Below, piece by piece: positions 1 through 8,100 of a stretch of 29,243 bases of DNA (within the stretch, counting starts at the first letter, position 1; every line of letters starts with the position of its first letter). Source of the stretch: JAXGPP01 sp964436865 (GTDB lineage: Bacteria > Planctomycetota > Planctomycetia > Pirellulales > Thermoguttaceae); the NCBI GenBank assembly GCA_964436865.1, contig CAYTFK010000050.1, forward strand, positions 1-29,243. The letters are read 5' to 3'. The position numbers and the translations under genes are program-made. The notes beneath the pieces are model-generated. The model saw nothing but the letters and a program-made list of their open reading frames with translations. It did not search any database and had not been told where the DNA came from.

Positions 1-2
1 GC

Positions 3-1376
3 ATGAAACGCGCGGTGATTGTCGAAGGACTGGGCTTTGGCGACGAAGGGAAGGGAGCGACGGTCGATTTTCTCGTCCGCGAGCTTCAGGCCGACCTGGT
101 GATGCGCTTCTGCGGCGGATCCCAGGCCGGCCATAACGTCGAGCTCGACGACGGACGCCGCCACACATTCTCGCAGTTCGGCGCTGGCAGCCTTGCCGGG
201 GCGGCCACGTATCTGGGCGAGCAGATGATCATCCATCCGGAGGCAATGCGCGCCGAAGCGGCGCACCTGCGGCGGCTCACCGGGCGCGACCCGTTCGCCG
301 CGCTGGCCGTCCACTCCCGCGCCCTCGTTTCAACCCCCTACCATCAGGAACTGAATCGCCTCCGCGAGCTGGCCCGCGGAGCCGCCCGGCATGGCTCGTG
401 CGGCCACGGCATCGGCGAAACGCGGCGTTACTGGCTCGAACACGGCCAGGACGCCGTCACGGCCGCCGATCTGAAGGATCTCGATCTCCTGGCCGCCAAG
501 CTCGAACTGCTGCGCCAGCGGTGCCTGTTGGAGATCGAATCGCTCATGCCGCGCGTGCCGGGCGGCCAGCGCGGGCGGGCCGCCCTGTTCTTCGAGCCGT
601 CGCGGAACATCGCCGCCAATCTGCACCGGCTCTCTGCCCCGCTGACGGTCCAACCAGAAACACCTCCTTTCCGTACGGCCGTTCTGGAAGGATCGCAGGG
701 CGTGTTGCTCGACGAATGGCGAGGGTTCCACCCTTACACCACCTGGAGCACCGTCACGCTGCACCACGCCTTGGCGATTGCCGAGGAGGCCGACGTCGAC
801 GAACTGTGCACGCTCGGCGTCATCCGCTGCTACCTCACTCGCCACGGCGCCGGCCCGATGCCGACGCGCGACCGCCACCTGGAAGAAGCGATCGCCGATC
901 GCGGCAATCCGCCCAACCCGTGGCAGGGCCGCATCCGATGCGGCTGGCCCGATCTTGTGCTGCTTCGCTACGCGGTCGCGGCGGCCGGCGGGCCGATCGA
1001 CGGCCTGGTCATCAACGGACTCGATCAGCTTCGCGGCTTTCCGCTAAAGATCGGCACCGGCTATCGTCGAGCCACAGGTGCGCCGCGCCGGCATCTGCCC
1101 GTCGCCGCTGCCCCCTGCCTGGCCTGGCAATCGCGGCTCGCTTCGTATCTCCAGCAGGCCGAACCCGTCTACGAGCGGATTTCGCTCACCGACCTCGAGA
1201 CGCGTCTGGAACGGGAAATCGCGCCCCAGGCGATCCGGTCGGTCGGTCCCTCGGCCCGCGGCCGGACGCTTCGCGAACTGCGATTCCGCCCGCTTGCTGA
1301 GTCTCGGGCCGACTATCCACCTTTGCATCGAAGCGAAACTAGACCGGACGTAGCGGAGCCGAGACTCTCGCCGTGA
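3..1376 (+). CDS. Divergent adenylosuccinate synthetase (PurA-family) paralogue
   Basis: Belongs to the PurA family, whose classical members join IMP and aspartate with GTP to make adenylosuccinate in purine synthesis. Seen: GFGDEGKG at residues 11-18 (Asp14 and Lys17 match the catalytic Asp and P-loop Lys), GGSQAGH with His44 in the place of the catalytic His, EGSQG at 229-233 with Gln232, RHGAGPMPT at 280-288, and NGLDQL at 338-343 in the position of the guanine-binding KLD loop. Several signatures differ from what I know of ordinary PurA: GGNNAGHT has become GGSQAGHN, the GRGIGPAY loop reads GHGIGETRRYW (about 134-144), and the TSSN motif after EGAQG reads TWST. Length is 457 aa against about 430 normally. 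This looks like a second, specialised copy rather than the housekeeping enzyme, and its substrate is uncertain. The start is 3 bases from the window edge, so no ribosome site can be seen, but the N-terminus matches the family. It converges on the next gene. Confidence 0.85.
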   Translation: MKRAVIVEGLGFGDEGKGATVDFLVRELQADLVMRFCGGSQAGHNVELDDGRRHTFSQFGAGSLAGAATYLGEQMIIHPEAMRAEAAHLRRLTGRDPFAALAVHSRALVSTPYHQELNRLRELARGAARHGSCGHGIGETRRYWLEHGQDAVTAADLKDLDLLAAKLELLRQRCLLEIESLMPRVPGGQRGRAALFFEPSRNIAANLHRLSAPLTVQPETPPFRTAVLEGSQGVLLDEWRGFHPYTTWSTVTLHHALAIAEEADVDELCTLGVIRCYLTRHGAGPMPTRDRHLEEAIADRGNPPNPWQGRIRCGWPDLVLLRYAVAAAGGPIDGLVINGLDQLRGFPLKIGTGYRRATGAPRRHLPVAAAPCLAWQSRLASYLQQAEPVYERISLTDLETRLEREIAPQAIRSVGPSARGRTLRELRFRPLAESRADYPPLHRSETRPDVAEPRLSP

Positions 1377-1495
1377 ACCGGCAACTCGCTGCGTGCTAGC
1401 TGGGGTAGCCCCTCGCCGGCCCTGCTCGAATCCTACGCGGCGGATGGGGCTTCTGCAATCAGTGCGTTCTGCCCGGAGAATCCGCCGCAGCCGAT

Positions 1496-1518
1496 GGCCG
1501 CCGCTCGGCAAGGCGGCC
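1496..1518. terminator. Inverted repeat between convergent genes, possible terminator
   Basis: GGCCGCC (1496-1502) and GGCGGCC (1512-1518) form a perfect 7-bp stem around a 9-base loop. It lies in the 157-base gap between two convergent genes, just past the minus-strand stop. There is no clear T-run on either side, so a role as a bidirectional terminator is inferred from position only. Confidence 0.3.
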
Positions 1519-1533
1519 GTGCCGCCTCGTCGA

Positions 1534-3573
1534 TCATGCTTCGAGGCCGGCGCGTTTGACGTTTCGCGAGAGGGCCTTCCAGACCGTCCTGAAGCGGACG
1601 AAGGCCGGGCCAATGATCCGGTTGGGCATCAGGTCGACCGCGCGGCGTGCCGCGGTGTGCGAACAGCAGCGAAAAAGCAGGCCAAGAACAGTCTCGAAGG
1701 CGGCCCGCTTTCTGGTAATGACCGGCGCCGCCACGCGGTAGTCCACGGTTCGCAAGCCGGCGGCGCCACGGCGATTCATCCGCAAATATCCGCCCCGCTT
1801 CTTGAAATCGATGCCGTGGCTCTGCATCGAAACCGCGTCAGCTTCCGTGATTTCCTTGATCCAGAGCTTGCCGGCCTGCTGCATCTCGTCGATGAGCGAG
1901 TCTCCCGTCTCGGTCCGCGTGATGACCAGCGAAAACCCCTTTCCTCGCTCTTCATAGACCGGAGCCCAGGCATCACCGCCGCTCAGATCAGTGAATTCGT
2001 TGGTCAGGTCGTGCGACAGGAGCGAGTTGTCGGAGATATGGAAAGGAATCAGGTAGTTGGCATGGAACTTCGGCATCTCGATCACACGCCCGTCGCGGAG
2101 CCATGCGCTCATCCGCCCCGGCCACTCCCCTTCGCGATAGCTCAGCTTGACGACGTCCTCGCGACGCGCGCCGAACTTCCACAAGAAGCTCTCCACCGCG
2201 CTGCCGTACAACTCATTGCCGAAGAAGGGGCCCAGCAGGTAGCGGATTGTCCGGACGGAATGATGCCCCAATTGTTGCAGGCGTCGAATGGCGAAGACCT
2301 GGTGCGGCAAGCCGACAAACGCCAGCGGACCTGGCTCCTCGGCCAACCGGGCGAGAATCGTGTTGACGGGCGAGATCACATACTTGCTCTGGGCCGCGGC
2401 GAGGATCTCGGCACGGCTGCGCGCGATCACGGGAACCGAGCGGCACGGGGTGGCCCCGTCCATCGCCAGCGTGACGACGCCTGCTATCCGGCCGGACTCC
2501 AGCAGGTGAACCAGCGCTGCCGACAGCACACCGCCGCTGGCGGCGCCGCGACGGATCTGCTCGTCGGTGCTGTGTGCTACGAAGATCCGCCGGTATTGGC
2601 CGAGGTAAGGGCTCCTCGGTTCAGTACTGCCGAAAACGGCTCGATTCATCGCCGGGTACGACGCGTCGACCTGCGGGCAAGCGTCATAGCACACGCTCGG
2701 GATCACGTCCGGCGAATGCTTTCGGGGGAGGCAACGGCCGTCGCGATCATCGAATTCGAGCCTGCCTTCCGACAGGCCGACGCACGTTCCGCAATGACTG
2801 CACAATCCCGGCCGGATGACCTCTTCGCGAAGCTTCGCCCACACCGGGTCGCATGGCGATGGCTTCTCCGCGATGTAGAAATGACGGATGCCCAGCCGGT
2901 TGGTTCCCAAGTGGCGCAGGAACCGCTGCTGCATCCACTCGGCCGACCGCTTTGCCCATTCCGGCCCCACCGGCAGCAGCACCGTGCCGCGATGTTCCGT
3001 AACGGTAAAACCGCTCGCCTCCAGCGCGCGAAGCACGCTTCCCACGGCGGGGAACTGGTGCGGCCCTTCTCCGTGATTGTCGAAGAACCGCTCATACACC
3101 CGCAGAAACGTCTCCGACCACGCTGGCGGCGCCGACAGGATCAGGCGCCCCCCGACGCGCAACACCCGATGGCACTCCAGCAGGAAGTGGAGCGGATCGG
3201 GAACGTGCTCCAGCGTTTCCAGTGAGACGACAACATCCTGGCTCTCGTCGTCGCCGGGCAGGTCGTGCAGATCGGTGCGCAAAAACGTCTCGCCGGCATA
3301 GCGCGACCGGGCGATGTCGAGCATGGCGTCCGACACTTCCAGGTTCACCAGGTTCGCGTCGGGACAACACTGGCGGATGTAGGGCACGGCGCCGCCGGTC
3401 CGGGACCAGACGTTGGTGATGTTCAGGCCGGGGCAGTTCGGCAAGTACCGCTGCATCGTCAGGAAACGCTCGGCATGGGTCCAGCAGAACGTGGCGTTCA
3501 CCTCGTCGTAATGCGACGCCACGCCGTCCCAGAACTCGCGAACTTCGTCGATCGTGAACAGGTTGTTGCGCAT
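1534..3573 (-). CDS. Fusion of class I SAM methyltransferase and FrhB/FdhB (F420 hydrogenase beta-like) domains
   Basis: A 679-aa two-part protein. Residues 1-235 look like a class I methyltransferase: an Asp/Glu-bearing strand (LVNLEVSDAMLDIA, 75-88), LETLEHVPDPL (118-128) and RVLRVGGRLILSAP (136-149). The usual glycine-rich motif I is degraded to NVWSRTGGAVPYI (54-66). Residues 250 onward match the FrhB/FdhB family: CSHCGTC (Cys258, 261, 264), Cys281, CYDAC (Cys295, 299), a GAASGGVLSA segment (343-352), GLPHQVFAIR (421-430) and SGGDAW (531-536). The family usually has Cys in GxPCQ and further Cys before the GDxW motif; here His424 and Ser/Asp occupy those places, so a C-terminal Fe-S site may be lost. 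FrhB-like proteins occur in F420 enzymes and in surface-polysaccharide loci; the substrate here is unknown. The gene starts 117 bases after the GT-C gene on the same strand, so co-transcription is possible. No strong ribosome site is seen before the ATG. Confidence 0.8.
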   Translation of the reverse strand: MRNNLFTIDEVREFWDGVASHYDEVNATFCWTHAERFLTMQRYLPNCPGLNITNVWSRTGGAVPYIRQCCPDANLVNLEVSDAMLDIARSRYAGETFLRTDLHDLPGDDESQDVVVSLETLEHVPDPLHFLLECHRVLRVGGRLILSAPPAWSETFLRVYERFFDNHGEGPHQFPAVGSVLRALEASGFTVTEHRGTVLLPVGPEWAKRSAEWMQQRFLRHLGTNRLGIRHFYIAEKPSPCDPVWAKLREEVIRPGLCSHCGTCVGLSEGRLEFDDRDGRCLPRKHSPDVIPSVCYDACPQVDASYPAMNRAVFGSTEPRSPYLGQYRRIFVAHSTDEQIRRGAASGGVLSAALVHLLESGRIAGVVTLAMDGATPCRSVPVIARSRAEILAAAQSKYVISPVNTILARLAEEPGPLAFVGLPHQVFAIRRLQQLGHHSVRTIRYLLGPFFGNELYGSAVESFLWKFGARREDVVKLSYREGEWPGRMSAWLRDGRVIEMPKFHANYLIPFHISDNSLLSHDLTNEFTDLSGGDAWAPVYEERGKGFSLVITRTETGDSLIDEMQQAGKLWIKEITEADAVSMQSHGIDFKKRGGYLRMNRRGAAGLRTVDYRVAAPVITRKRAAFETVLGLLFRCCSHTAARRAVDLMPNRIIGPAFVRFRTVWKALSRNVKRAGLEA

Positions 3574-3690
3574 CGCCCGGGCCGCCTCGGCCTGTCAACT
3601 GAGAATACTGGAATCCAGCACGAGCCAGCGGAATGTCAGCAGCGTTCTTTGAGCCGTCGCATCGCGTTCTCTCCTTAGCGCAATCGCGTC

Positions 3691-6171
3691 TTACTCGCCG
3701 CTGGATCCGTCACCGGCGAGTCCCTCGTCGCTCCGTTCGTCGGTTCTTTCCCGACCAGGGAACTGTCCCGGGCCGAAGCCGGGGCCGCCGAAGCCCGGCG
3801 GACGATCCCATTCCCATGCCGGTGCCGACGGTGGGTCGCGAAGTTCGCCGATTGCCTTGCTAGTCAGCGGCACCAGGCACAGCGCCACGACGACCACGCC
3901 CACCGCGGCGGCAACCGGGCGGAAGTGCCGTCGCTGTACCGGCACAAGATCGATCAGCACCAATGCGGCACACGCTACGGCAATCGCTGCGAGCATCGCC
4001 AGGCTCACATCGGCGGCGAGCGGCCGACGATCGTGCTTCGGCGCCGCGGTGTTTCGGTACAACGTGCCGTATTCGTTCTCAAACAGCTTCTCAAAGTCCT
4101 CCGTCAACTCCTGCGATCTTATCGGTCCACCCGGCCCCGGCATTCCCATTCCGCCGCCGAGCGTCACGGCGAAATCGCACTCCTCTGGCCCCGCGTGCCC
4201 GCTCTCCGATCGCACGTCGCGCAGAATGCCGCCGGTCGTCCATCCGCCCGTCGCGCCGGTGATGAGATTCGCCCCTGCTCCGTCCTGCATGTAGATCACG
4301 TCGCCGGTCTTCACCGTCCCCCTGACGGCATCGAAGAACTCCTCCGCTCCCGCGCCGCGCAAACGGTTTCCGCCCTCCATTCCGCCGCCGCCCCCCGCTC
4401 TTCCTCCCGCCACCATTCCACCTCGCGCCCGCCGCCTTCGCTCCGCCGAAGTCCCGTCGCGCTCCGGTTCCGCCGGCGATTGGTCGCCGTCGGCCCGTTC
4501 ATCGCGCGACGGGTCCCCTACCTCCAGCCACCACGGACTGCTGGATCGCGGTCGATCCTGGCCGTCCATCTCCGCCGCCGGCCAATCCATGTCAGCNNNN
4601 NNNNNNNNNNNNNNNNNNNNNNNNNNNNNNNNNNNNNNNNNNNNNNNNNNNNNNNNNNNNNNNNNNNNNNNNNNNNNNNNNNNNNNNNNNNNNNNNGGCG
4701 GCCCACCGGGTGCCATGCCCGGCATCGGTCCAAACATCCCCATACCGGGTCCCATGCCCGGTCCGCCCAACATCATTCCTTGCCGACCGCCCATCCCGGG
4801 AGGTCCACCCATGCCGCCGGGCCCGCCGCCCGGAGGTCCACCCATCCCTGGCCCTCCCATCCCCATTCCTCCTCCCTGGCCGGAATAGGCGGCAAATAGT
4901 TGCGCTAGCGCCGACGACTGAATGCTGAACTGCCAGTTGGCAATCAGCGTTTCATCTCCTGGCCGATCGCGATTGGCATCCCGTGGCGGTCCACCCGGCC
5001 CCCGGCCCCGCAAGAGCCCGCCTAGTGAAACGTTGATCGCCGGGTAGGCCACCAGCGCCACCACCAGAACCACTGCCGTCGCCAGTTGCGCCGCCGTCCG
5101 CAATCTGGGACGCTTCTCCAGCCATCCCAACAGCTCGCCCAGCCCGTAGCCGGCCAGGCACGCCAACGGCCAGTGGATGTTGAACGCCAAAAAGCGGCCG
5201 CCGAAGCCCATCGGCACCACGACCGCGAATCCCACCAGCGCGCCGACCAGCCCCAAGGCCGTGCCGCCCCGCTTGCACAGCCACAACAAGCCGACAACGG
5301 CCAGCGGTGCGAGAAACAGACCCAGGTTCGGTCCGCCGCCGACACCTCCCAGCGAGATCTCACTGCCCGTGCGGTTGTCCGGCAGGTAGGCCCGGTTCGC
5401 CCAGATGTGTGCCAGCCACGGCCCGTAGAGAACCACGGGCACCGCCGCCGCCAGCAGTCCCGCAACGATCTTCTTCTTCCGCAACAACGTGTTGATCACC
5501 AGCGCCGGCGGCAGAAAAAGTCCCATCGGGTGCATGGTGATCGTAACCAGATTCACCACGCCGCACGCCAGGAATCGTTCTTTCTCCAGTGCCAGCAGGG
5601 CCAACGGCGCCAGCATCATCACGCCCGCCGCTGCCTGGAACGTGGCCTGCGTCCAGAAAAAAGGTTGCGGTCCGCACAACAAGACCACGGCAAACAGCGC
5701 CGATCGCGGCCCGATGATCCGCCGCAACCAGAACCACGTCGTCGCCAGGCAACCGGTGTAGAAGCTTGCGCTCACCAGCGTCATGTACGTGCCTGGCGAC
5801 ACGCCAAGGAGATTGAAGAAGTATCCGATGATGTGCAGCGACGGCGGATAGATGTGCACCCGTCCGCCCGGCGCCATCTCCCAGAATGCCCACGTCGTAA
5901 CGCCGCCGGCCTGCGAGAATCCCTCGATCACCGCCATGTGGTAATACGTGTCGATGAACAGCGGATACATCCGCCAGCTTGCTGCAGTCGCGATCGTCGC
6001 GACGATCAGTACCACAACGGCAGCCAGGGTGTACGGCCGCGTCGGGCTCTCTGGTTCCCGCTCCGCCGGCGGACTTGCTTTGCACGGCTCTGCCCTTTCA
6101 CTCGCATCCGGCTGGAGATCAGACTCGGGTGCGATGGCCGTCATGGTCGATTCCGGTTCGGCTTGGCTCAT
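3691..6171 (-). CDS. GT-C-like multi-pass membrane glycosyltransferase with Gly/Met-rich insert (contains assembly gap)
   Basis: About 826 aa, counting 34 unknown residues over the gap. A 45-residue hydrophilic N-tail leads to a membrane segment (about 47-65), then a loop with FIDTYYHMAVIEGF (72-85, Asp74) and APGGRVHIYPPSLH (100-113). This layout, with an acidic residue just after the first membrane helix, is that of GT-C enzymes such as STT3/AglB and GT39 proteins, which take sugars from polyprenyl-phosphate carriers outside the membrane. Several more hydrophobic helices follow to about residue 385, then a soluble part interrupted by a GMGGPG-type stretch (432-491) and the gap, a folded-looking part (VKTGDVIYMQDG, ANLITGATGGW) and two C-terminal helices (about 713-735 and 742-763). 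The start was chosen at 6171 because GAGG lies about 11 bases upstream and the flippase-like gene ends 13 bases before it. Frame continuity across the gap is not proven. Exact substrate unknown. Confidence 0.7.
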   Translation of the reverse strand: MSQAEPESTMTAIAPESDLQPDASERAEPCKASPPAEREPESPTRPYTLAAVVVLIVATIATAASWRMYPLFIDTYYHMAVIEGFSQAGGVTTWAFWEMAPGGRVHIYPPSLHIIGYFFNLLGVSPGTYMTLVSASFYTGCLATTWFWLRRIIGPRSALFAVVLLCGPQPFFWTQATFQAAAGVMMLAPLALLALEKERFLACGVVNLVTITMHPMGLFLPPALVINTLLRKKKIVAGLLAAAVPVVLYGPWLAHIWANRAYLPDNRTGSEISLGGVGGGPNLGLFLAPLAVVGLLWLCKRGGTALGLVGALVGFAVVVPMGFGGRFLAFNIHWPLACLAGYGLGELLGWLEKRPRLRTAAQLATAVVLVVALVAYPAINVSLGGLLRGRGPGGPPRDANRDRPGDETLIANWQFSIQSSALAQLFAAYSGQGGGMGMGGPGMGGPPGGGPGGMGGPPGMGGRQGMMLGGPGMGPGMGMFGPMPGMAPGGPXXXXXXXXXXXXXXXXXXXXXXXXXXXXXXXXXXADMDWPAAEMDGQDRPRSSSPWWLEVGDPSRDERADGDQSPAEPERDGTSAERRRRARGGMVAGGRAGGGGGMEGGNRLRGAGAEEFFDAVRGTVKTGDVIYMQDGAGANLITGATGGWTTGGILRDVRSESGHAGPEECDFAVTLGGGMGMPGPGGPIRSQELTEDFEKLFENEYGTLYRNTAAPKHDRRPLAADVSLAMLAAIAVACAALVLIDLVPVQRRHFRPVAAAVGVVVVALCLVPLTSKAIGELRDPPSAPAWEWDRPPGFGGPGFGPGQFPGRERTDERSDEGLAGDGSSGE
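4597..4696. other. Scaffold gap of 100 N
   Basis: Exactly 100 undetermined bases. A round 100 is a customary placeholder for a gap of unknown size, so the true length and reading frame inside the membrane-protein gene are unknown. The left flank on the minus strand is a Gly/Met/Pro repeat, which probably caused the assembly break. Confidence 0.97.
4697..4878 (-). repeat. Low-complexity Gly/Met/Pro-coding repeat
   Basis: On the minus strand this stretch encodes about 60 residues of imperfect GGPGMGG and GPGMGMFG units (residues 432-491 of the membrane protein). It abuts the assembly gap, so the repeat may continue into it. A smaller related stretch (GFGGPGFGPG) sits near the C-terminus of the same protein at about 3760-3790. 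Confidence 0.85.
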
Positions 6172-6184
6172 TTCCAATGCAACC

Positions 6185-7171
6185 TCATTCTGCACAGATA
6201 TGCGGCGGCCGAACGTCGGCCAGAGAGAGCCGCGAGACCAGCAAGTAAACCAGGCAGTTGACGGCCATCCATGCCAATACGAGTGTCGACAGGGCCAGCG
6301 CATGTTCCGCATCCACCCCGCACTGCGCGAAGATCACCACGAACGCGGCGTCACGCGTGCCGATCCCGGCCACCGAGATCGGCAGCGACCCGAGCGCAGC
6401 CGCCACCGCGGCGCCCGCCACGACGTCGATCGGCCCCAAGGGCAACCTCAGTGCCTGCGCACACCCATACACCGAGGCGAAATACGCCGCCACAGCGGCG
6501 ATCGTTGTCGCGGCGAGCACGCTCCACCGTGCCCCGTGCAGTCGCCCACCTTTGAGTGCCCTGCGAAACACCATGGCAACCGCCAGCACTGTCGCAATCA
6601 TCGCCGCGCCTGCCACGGCAACCTTCCCCCGCCCCGGCAGCGACGGCAGCGCAAGCAAGCCACCCAGCCCCAGCGCGATTAGGGCACCGGCGTCGAGCAG
6701 CTTGTCGAACACCGCCGCCGACAATCCGGCGGTCCACGGCACGCCCCGCGCCGCCAATAGCGGCGCTTTGGCCAGGTCGCCCACCTTGCCCGGTGTCACC
6801 GCGCCGGCGAGCAGTCCCGTTGCGTAGATCCCCGCGCTTGCGCCGAAGGGCAGATCAAACCCCACGGCGCGCACCAACTGCTGCCACCTGAGCGACTTGA
6901 TCGCCAGCGCTGGTATGGAGACCAGACACGCCGCCAGAAACCAGGCGGCATCGGCGCTGCGGACGGCCCACCAGCATTTCTCCGGACCGATCCGCCACAG
7001 CATCACCACGAGCACGGCCGGCCCCAGCAGCCGCCAGAAACGCTTTCCGAAACGGAGTGCTCCGGCCGGCGATTCCTTGCAGCCAGGCGTCCCCAGTGGC
7101 GTGCTCGCCCCGGGCGGCGTTTCGCCCTTCGCCTTGCCCCCACCGTGATCTGAAGCGGCCAACTGGCTCAC
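6185..7171 (-). CDS. Flippase-like LPG-synthase transmembrane-region protein (YbhN/UPF0104-like)
   Basis: A 328-aa integral membrane protein of the lysylphosphatidylglycerol synthase TM family (Pfam PF03706 type). Seen: TPGKVGDLAKAPLL (126-139), a downstream FDKLLD helix (155-160), and SLPISVAGIGTRDAA (262-276), corresponding to the family's LPxSxGGxGxRE box, with about seven or eight hydrophobic helices from residue 50 to 315. It lacks the C-terminal aminoacyl-transfer domain of true MprF, so a lipid-scrambling or flipping role is likelier than lysyl transfer; this is inference. The start was taken as the GTG at 7171: it overlaps the stop of the upstream glycosyltransferase in a GTGA arrangement and has GGGAGAAG about 6-8 bases ahead. 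That overlap suggests translational coupling. A frame continues upstream inside the glycosyltransferase gene but encodes nothing family-like there. Confidence 0.83.
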   Translation of the reverse strand: MSQLAASDHGGGKAKGETPPGASTPLGTPGCKESPAGALRFGKRFWRLLGPAVLVVMLWRIGPEKCWWAVRSADAAWFLAACLVSIPALAIKSLRWQQLVRAVGFDLPFGASAGIYATGLLAGAVTPGKVGDLAKAPLLAARGVPWTAGLSAAVFDKLLDAGALIALGLGGLLALPSLPGRGKVAVAGAAMIATVLAVAMVFRRALKGGRLHGARWSVLAATTIAAVAAYFASVYGCAQALRLPLGPIDVVAGAAVAAALGSLPISVAGIGTRDAAFVVIFAQCGVDAEHALALSTLVLAWMAVNCLVYLLVSRLSLADVRPPHICAE

Positions 7172-8100
7172 TCGTACTTCTCCCGCCGAATCGCCGCCAC
7201 CTGGTCGATCACCAGCCCCATCAGGAACACCATCACGCTGGAAACCGACATGATCACCGAGGTCTGCGGTACCGTCCGGCCGGCGGCAAGATTGGCGATC
7301 AGGAAGACAATCGCCACCAGCATGAATACACCGCTGATCGGCAGAAACACCCGCAGCGGCTCGAACAGCGTCGTCAGCCGCAGCATCAACAAGAGCGTCT
7401 GGAAGCCATGACGAAGCTGCGACACGGAACTCTTGCCGATCCGCTTCTTGGCCGTGATCGGCACCCACTTCACCGGTCGCCCGCTCTTCAGCATGGCAAA
7501 GGTGCTCGTGGTCGAAAACGAGAACCCGGTCGGCATGAGGTGCAGGTAGCGCAGAATGACGTCCCGCTTGAAGGCCCGCAGGCCCGAGTTCACGTCGGGT
7601 ATCCTGATCCCAGCCAGGAAATCAGCAAACGCCGTGAGCACGAGCTTGCCCGGCCGACGGACGAGCGGGTGGTGGGAATCGCGCGTGCGTGTCCCCACCA
7701 CCATGTCGTGAACGCCGATCTCGTCAATGAGTCGTCGCACGTCATCCGGGTTGTGCTGGCCGTCGCCGTCGAAGCAGATCACAATCTCGCCCCGCGCCTG
7801 CCGGCAGCCCGTCTTCAGGCTCGCGCCGTATCCGCGGTTCCAATCATGGCGGACGACGCGGGCGCCGGCCGCGGCGGCAATCTCGCCCGTTCCGTCGGTC
7901 GAGCCGTCATCGACCACCAGGATCTCGTAATCCGGATACCGCATCCTCAGGTCGCCGACGACCTGCCCGATGGCCCCCGCCTCATTGAGAGCCGGAATGA
8001 TCACGGTCGCCGAGCATCGGGTTTTTCGCTCCTCGCCCCGCTCCGTTTTGCTCGCCGGAAAGTGCTTCTCGGCAACGCCAGGCGCGGTGGCGACGGTCAT
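7168..8100 (-). CDS. Family 2 glycosyltransferase, polyprenyl-phosphate mannose/glucose synthase type
   Basis: A 310-aa GT-A enzyme likely transferring a sugar from an NDP donor to a polyprenyl phosphate on the cytoplasmic face (DPM1/GtrB-type). Seen: the VIIPALNE opening (33-40), VVDDGSTDGTG (62-72), DGDGQH (111-116) as the metal-binding DxD region, VVGTRTR (134-140), and a C-terminal pair of membrane helices (about 251-273 and 281-300), typical of the membrane-anchored DPM branch. A start at 8100 is preferred because AGAGGGA lies 4-5 bases ahead of it (plus strand 8105-8111); an in-frame ATG nine codons earlier (8127) has no such site. It is the first gene of the minus-strand glycosylation set and ends in a 4-base overlap with the flippase-like gene. 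The sugar donated cannot be read from sequence. Confidence 0.9.
   Translation of the reverse strand: MTVATAPGVAEKHFPASKTERGEERKTRCSATVIIPALNEAGAIGQVVGDLRMRYPDYEILVVDDGSTDGTGEIAAAAGARVVRHDWNRGYGASLKTGCRQARGEIVICFDGDGQHNPDDVRRLIDEIGVHDMVVGTRTRDSHHPLVRRPGKLVLTAFADFLAGIRIPDVNSGLRAFKRDVILRYLHLMPTGFSFSTTSTFAMLKSGRPVKWVPITAKKRIGKSSVSQLRHGFQTLLLMLRLTTLFEPLRVFLPISGVFMLVAIVFLIANLAAGRTVPQTSVIMSVSSVMVFLMGLVIDQVAAIRREKYE

Noticed and set aside
3..1376. PurZ (2-aminoadenylosuccinate synthase of Z-genome phages)
   Set aside because: The catalytic Asp in GDEGKG, which I recall as replaced in PurZ, is kept, and there are no phage genes nearby.
1393..3225. Plus-strand open frame of 610 codons opposite the methyltransferase-FrhB gene
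   Set aside because: The minus-strand reading has clear domain motifs, while the plus-strand product is Arg/His-rich with no domain.
4597..4696. Possible frameshift or gene boundary at the N run
   Set aside because: Membrane-protein features continue in the same frame on both sides, so one gene is the simplest reading, but a boundary cannot be ruled out without the missing bases.
7172..7468. Upstream extension of the flippase-like gene
   Set aside because: It lies within the glycosyltransferase gene in another frame; the GTG at 7171 with GGGAGAAG ahead of it is a better start.
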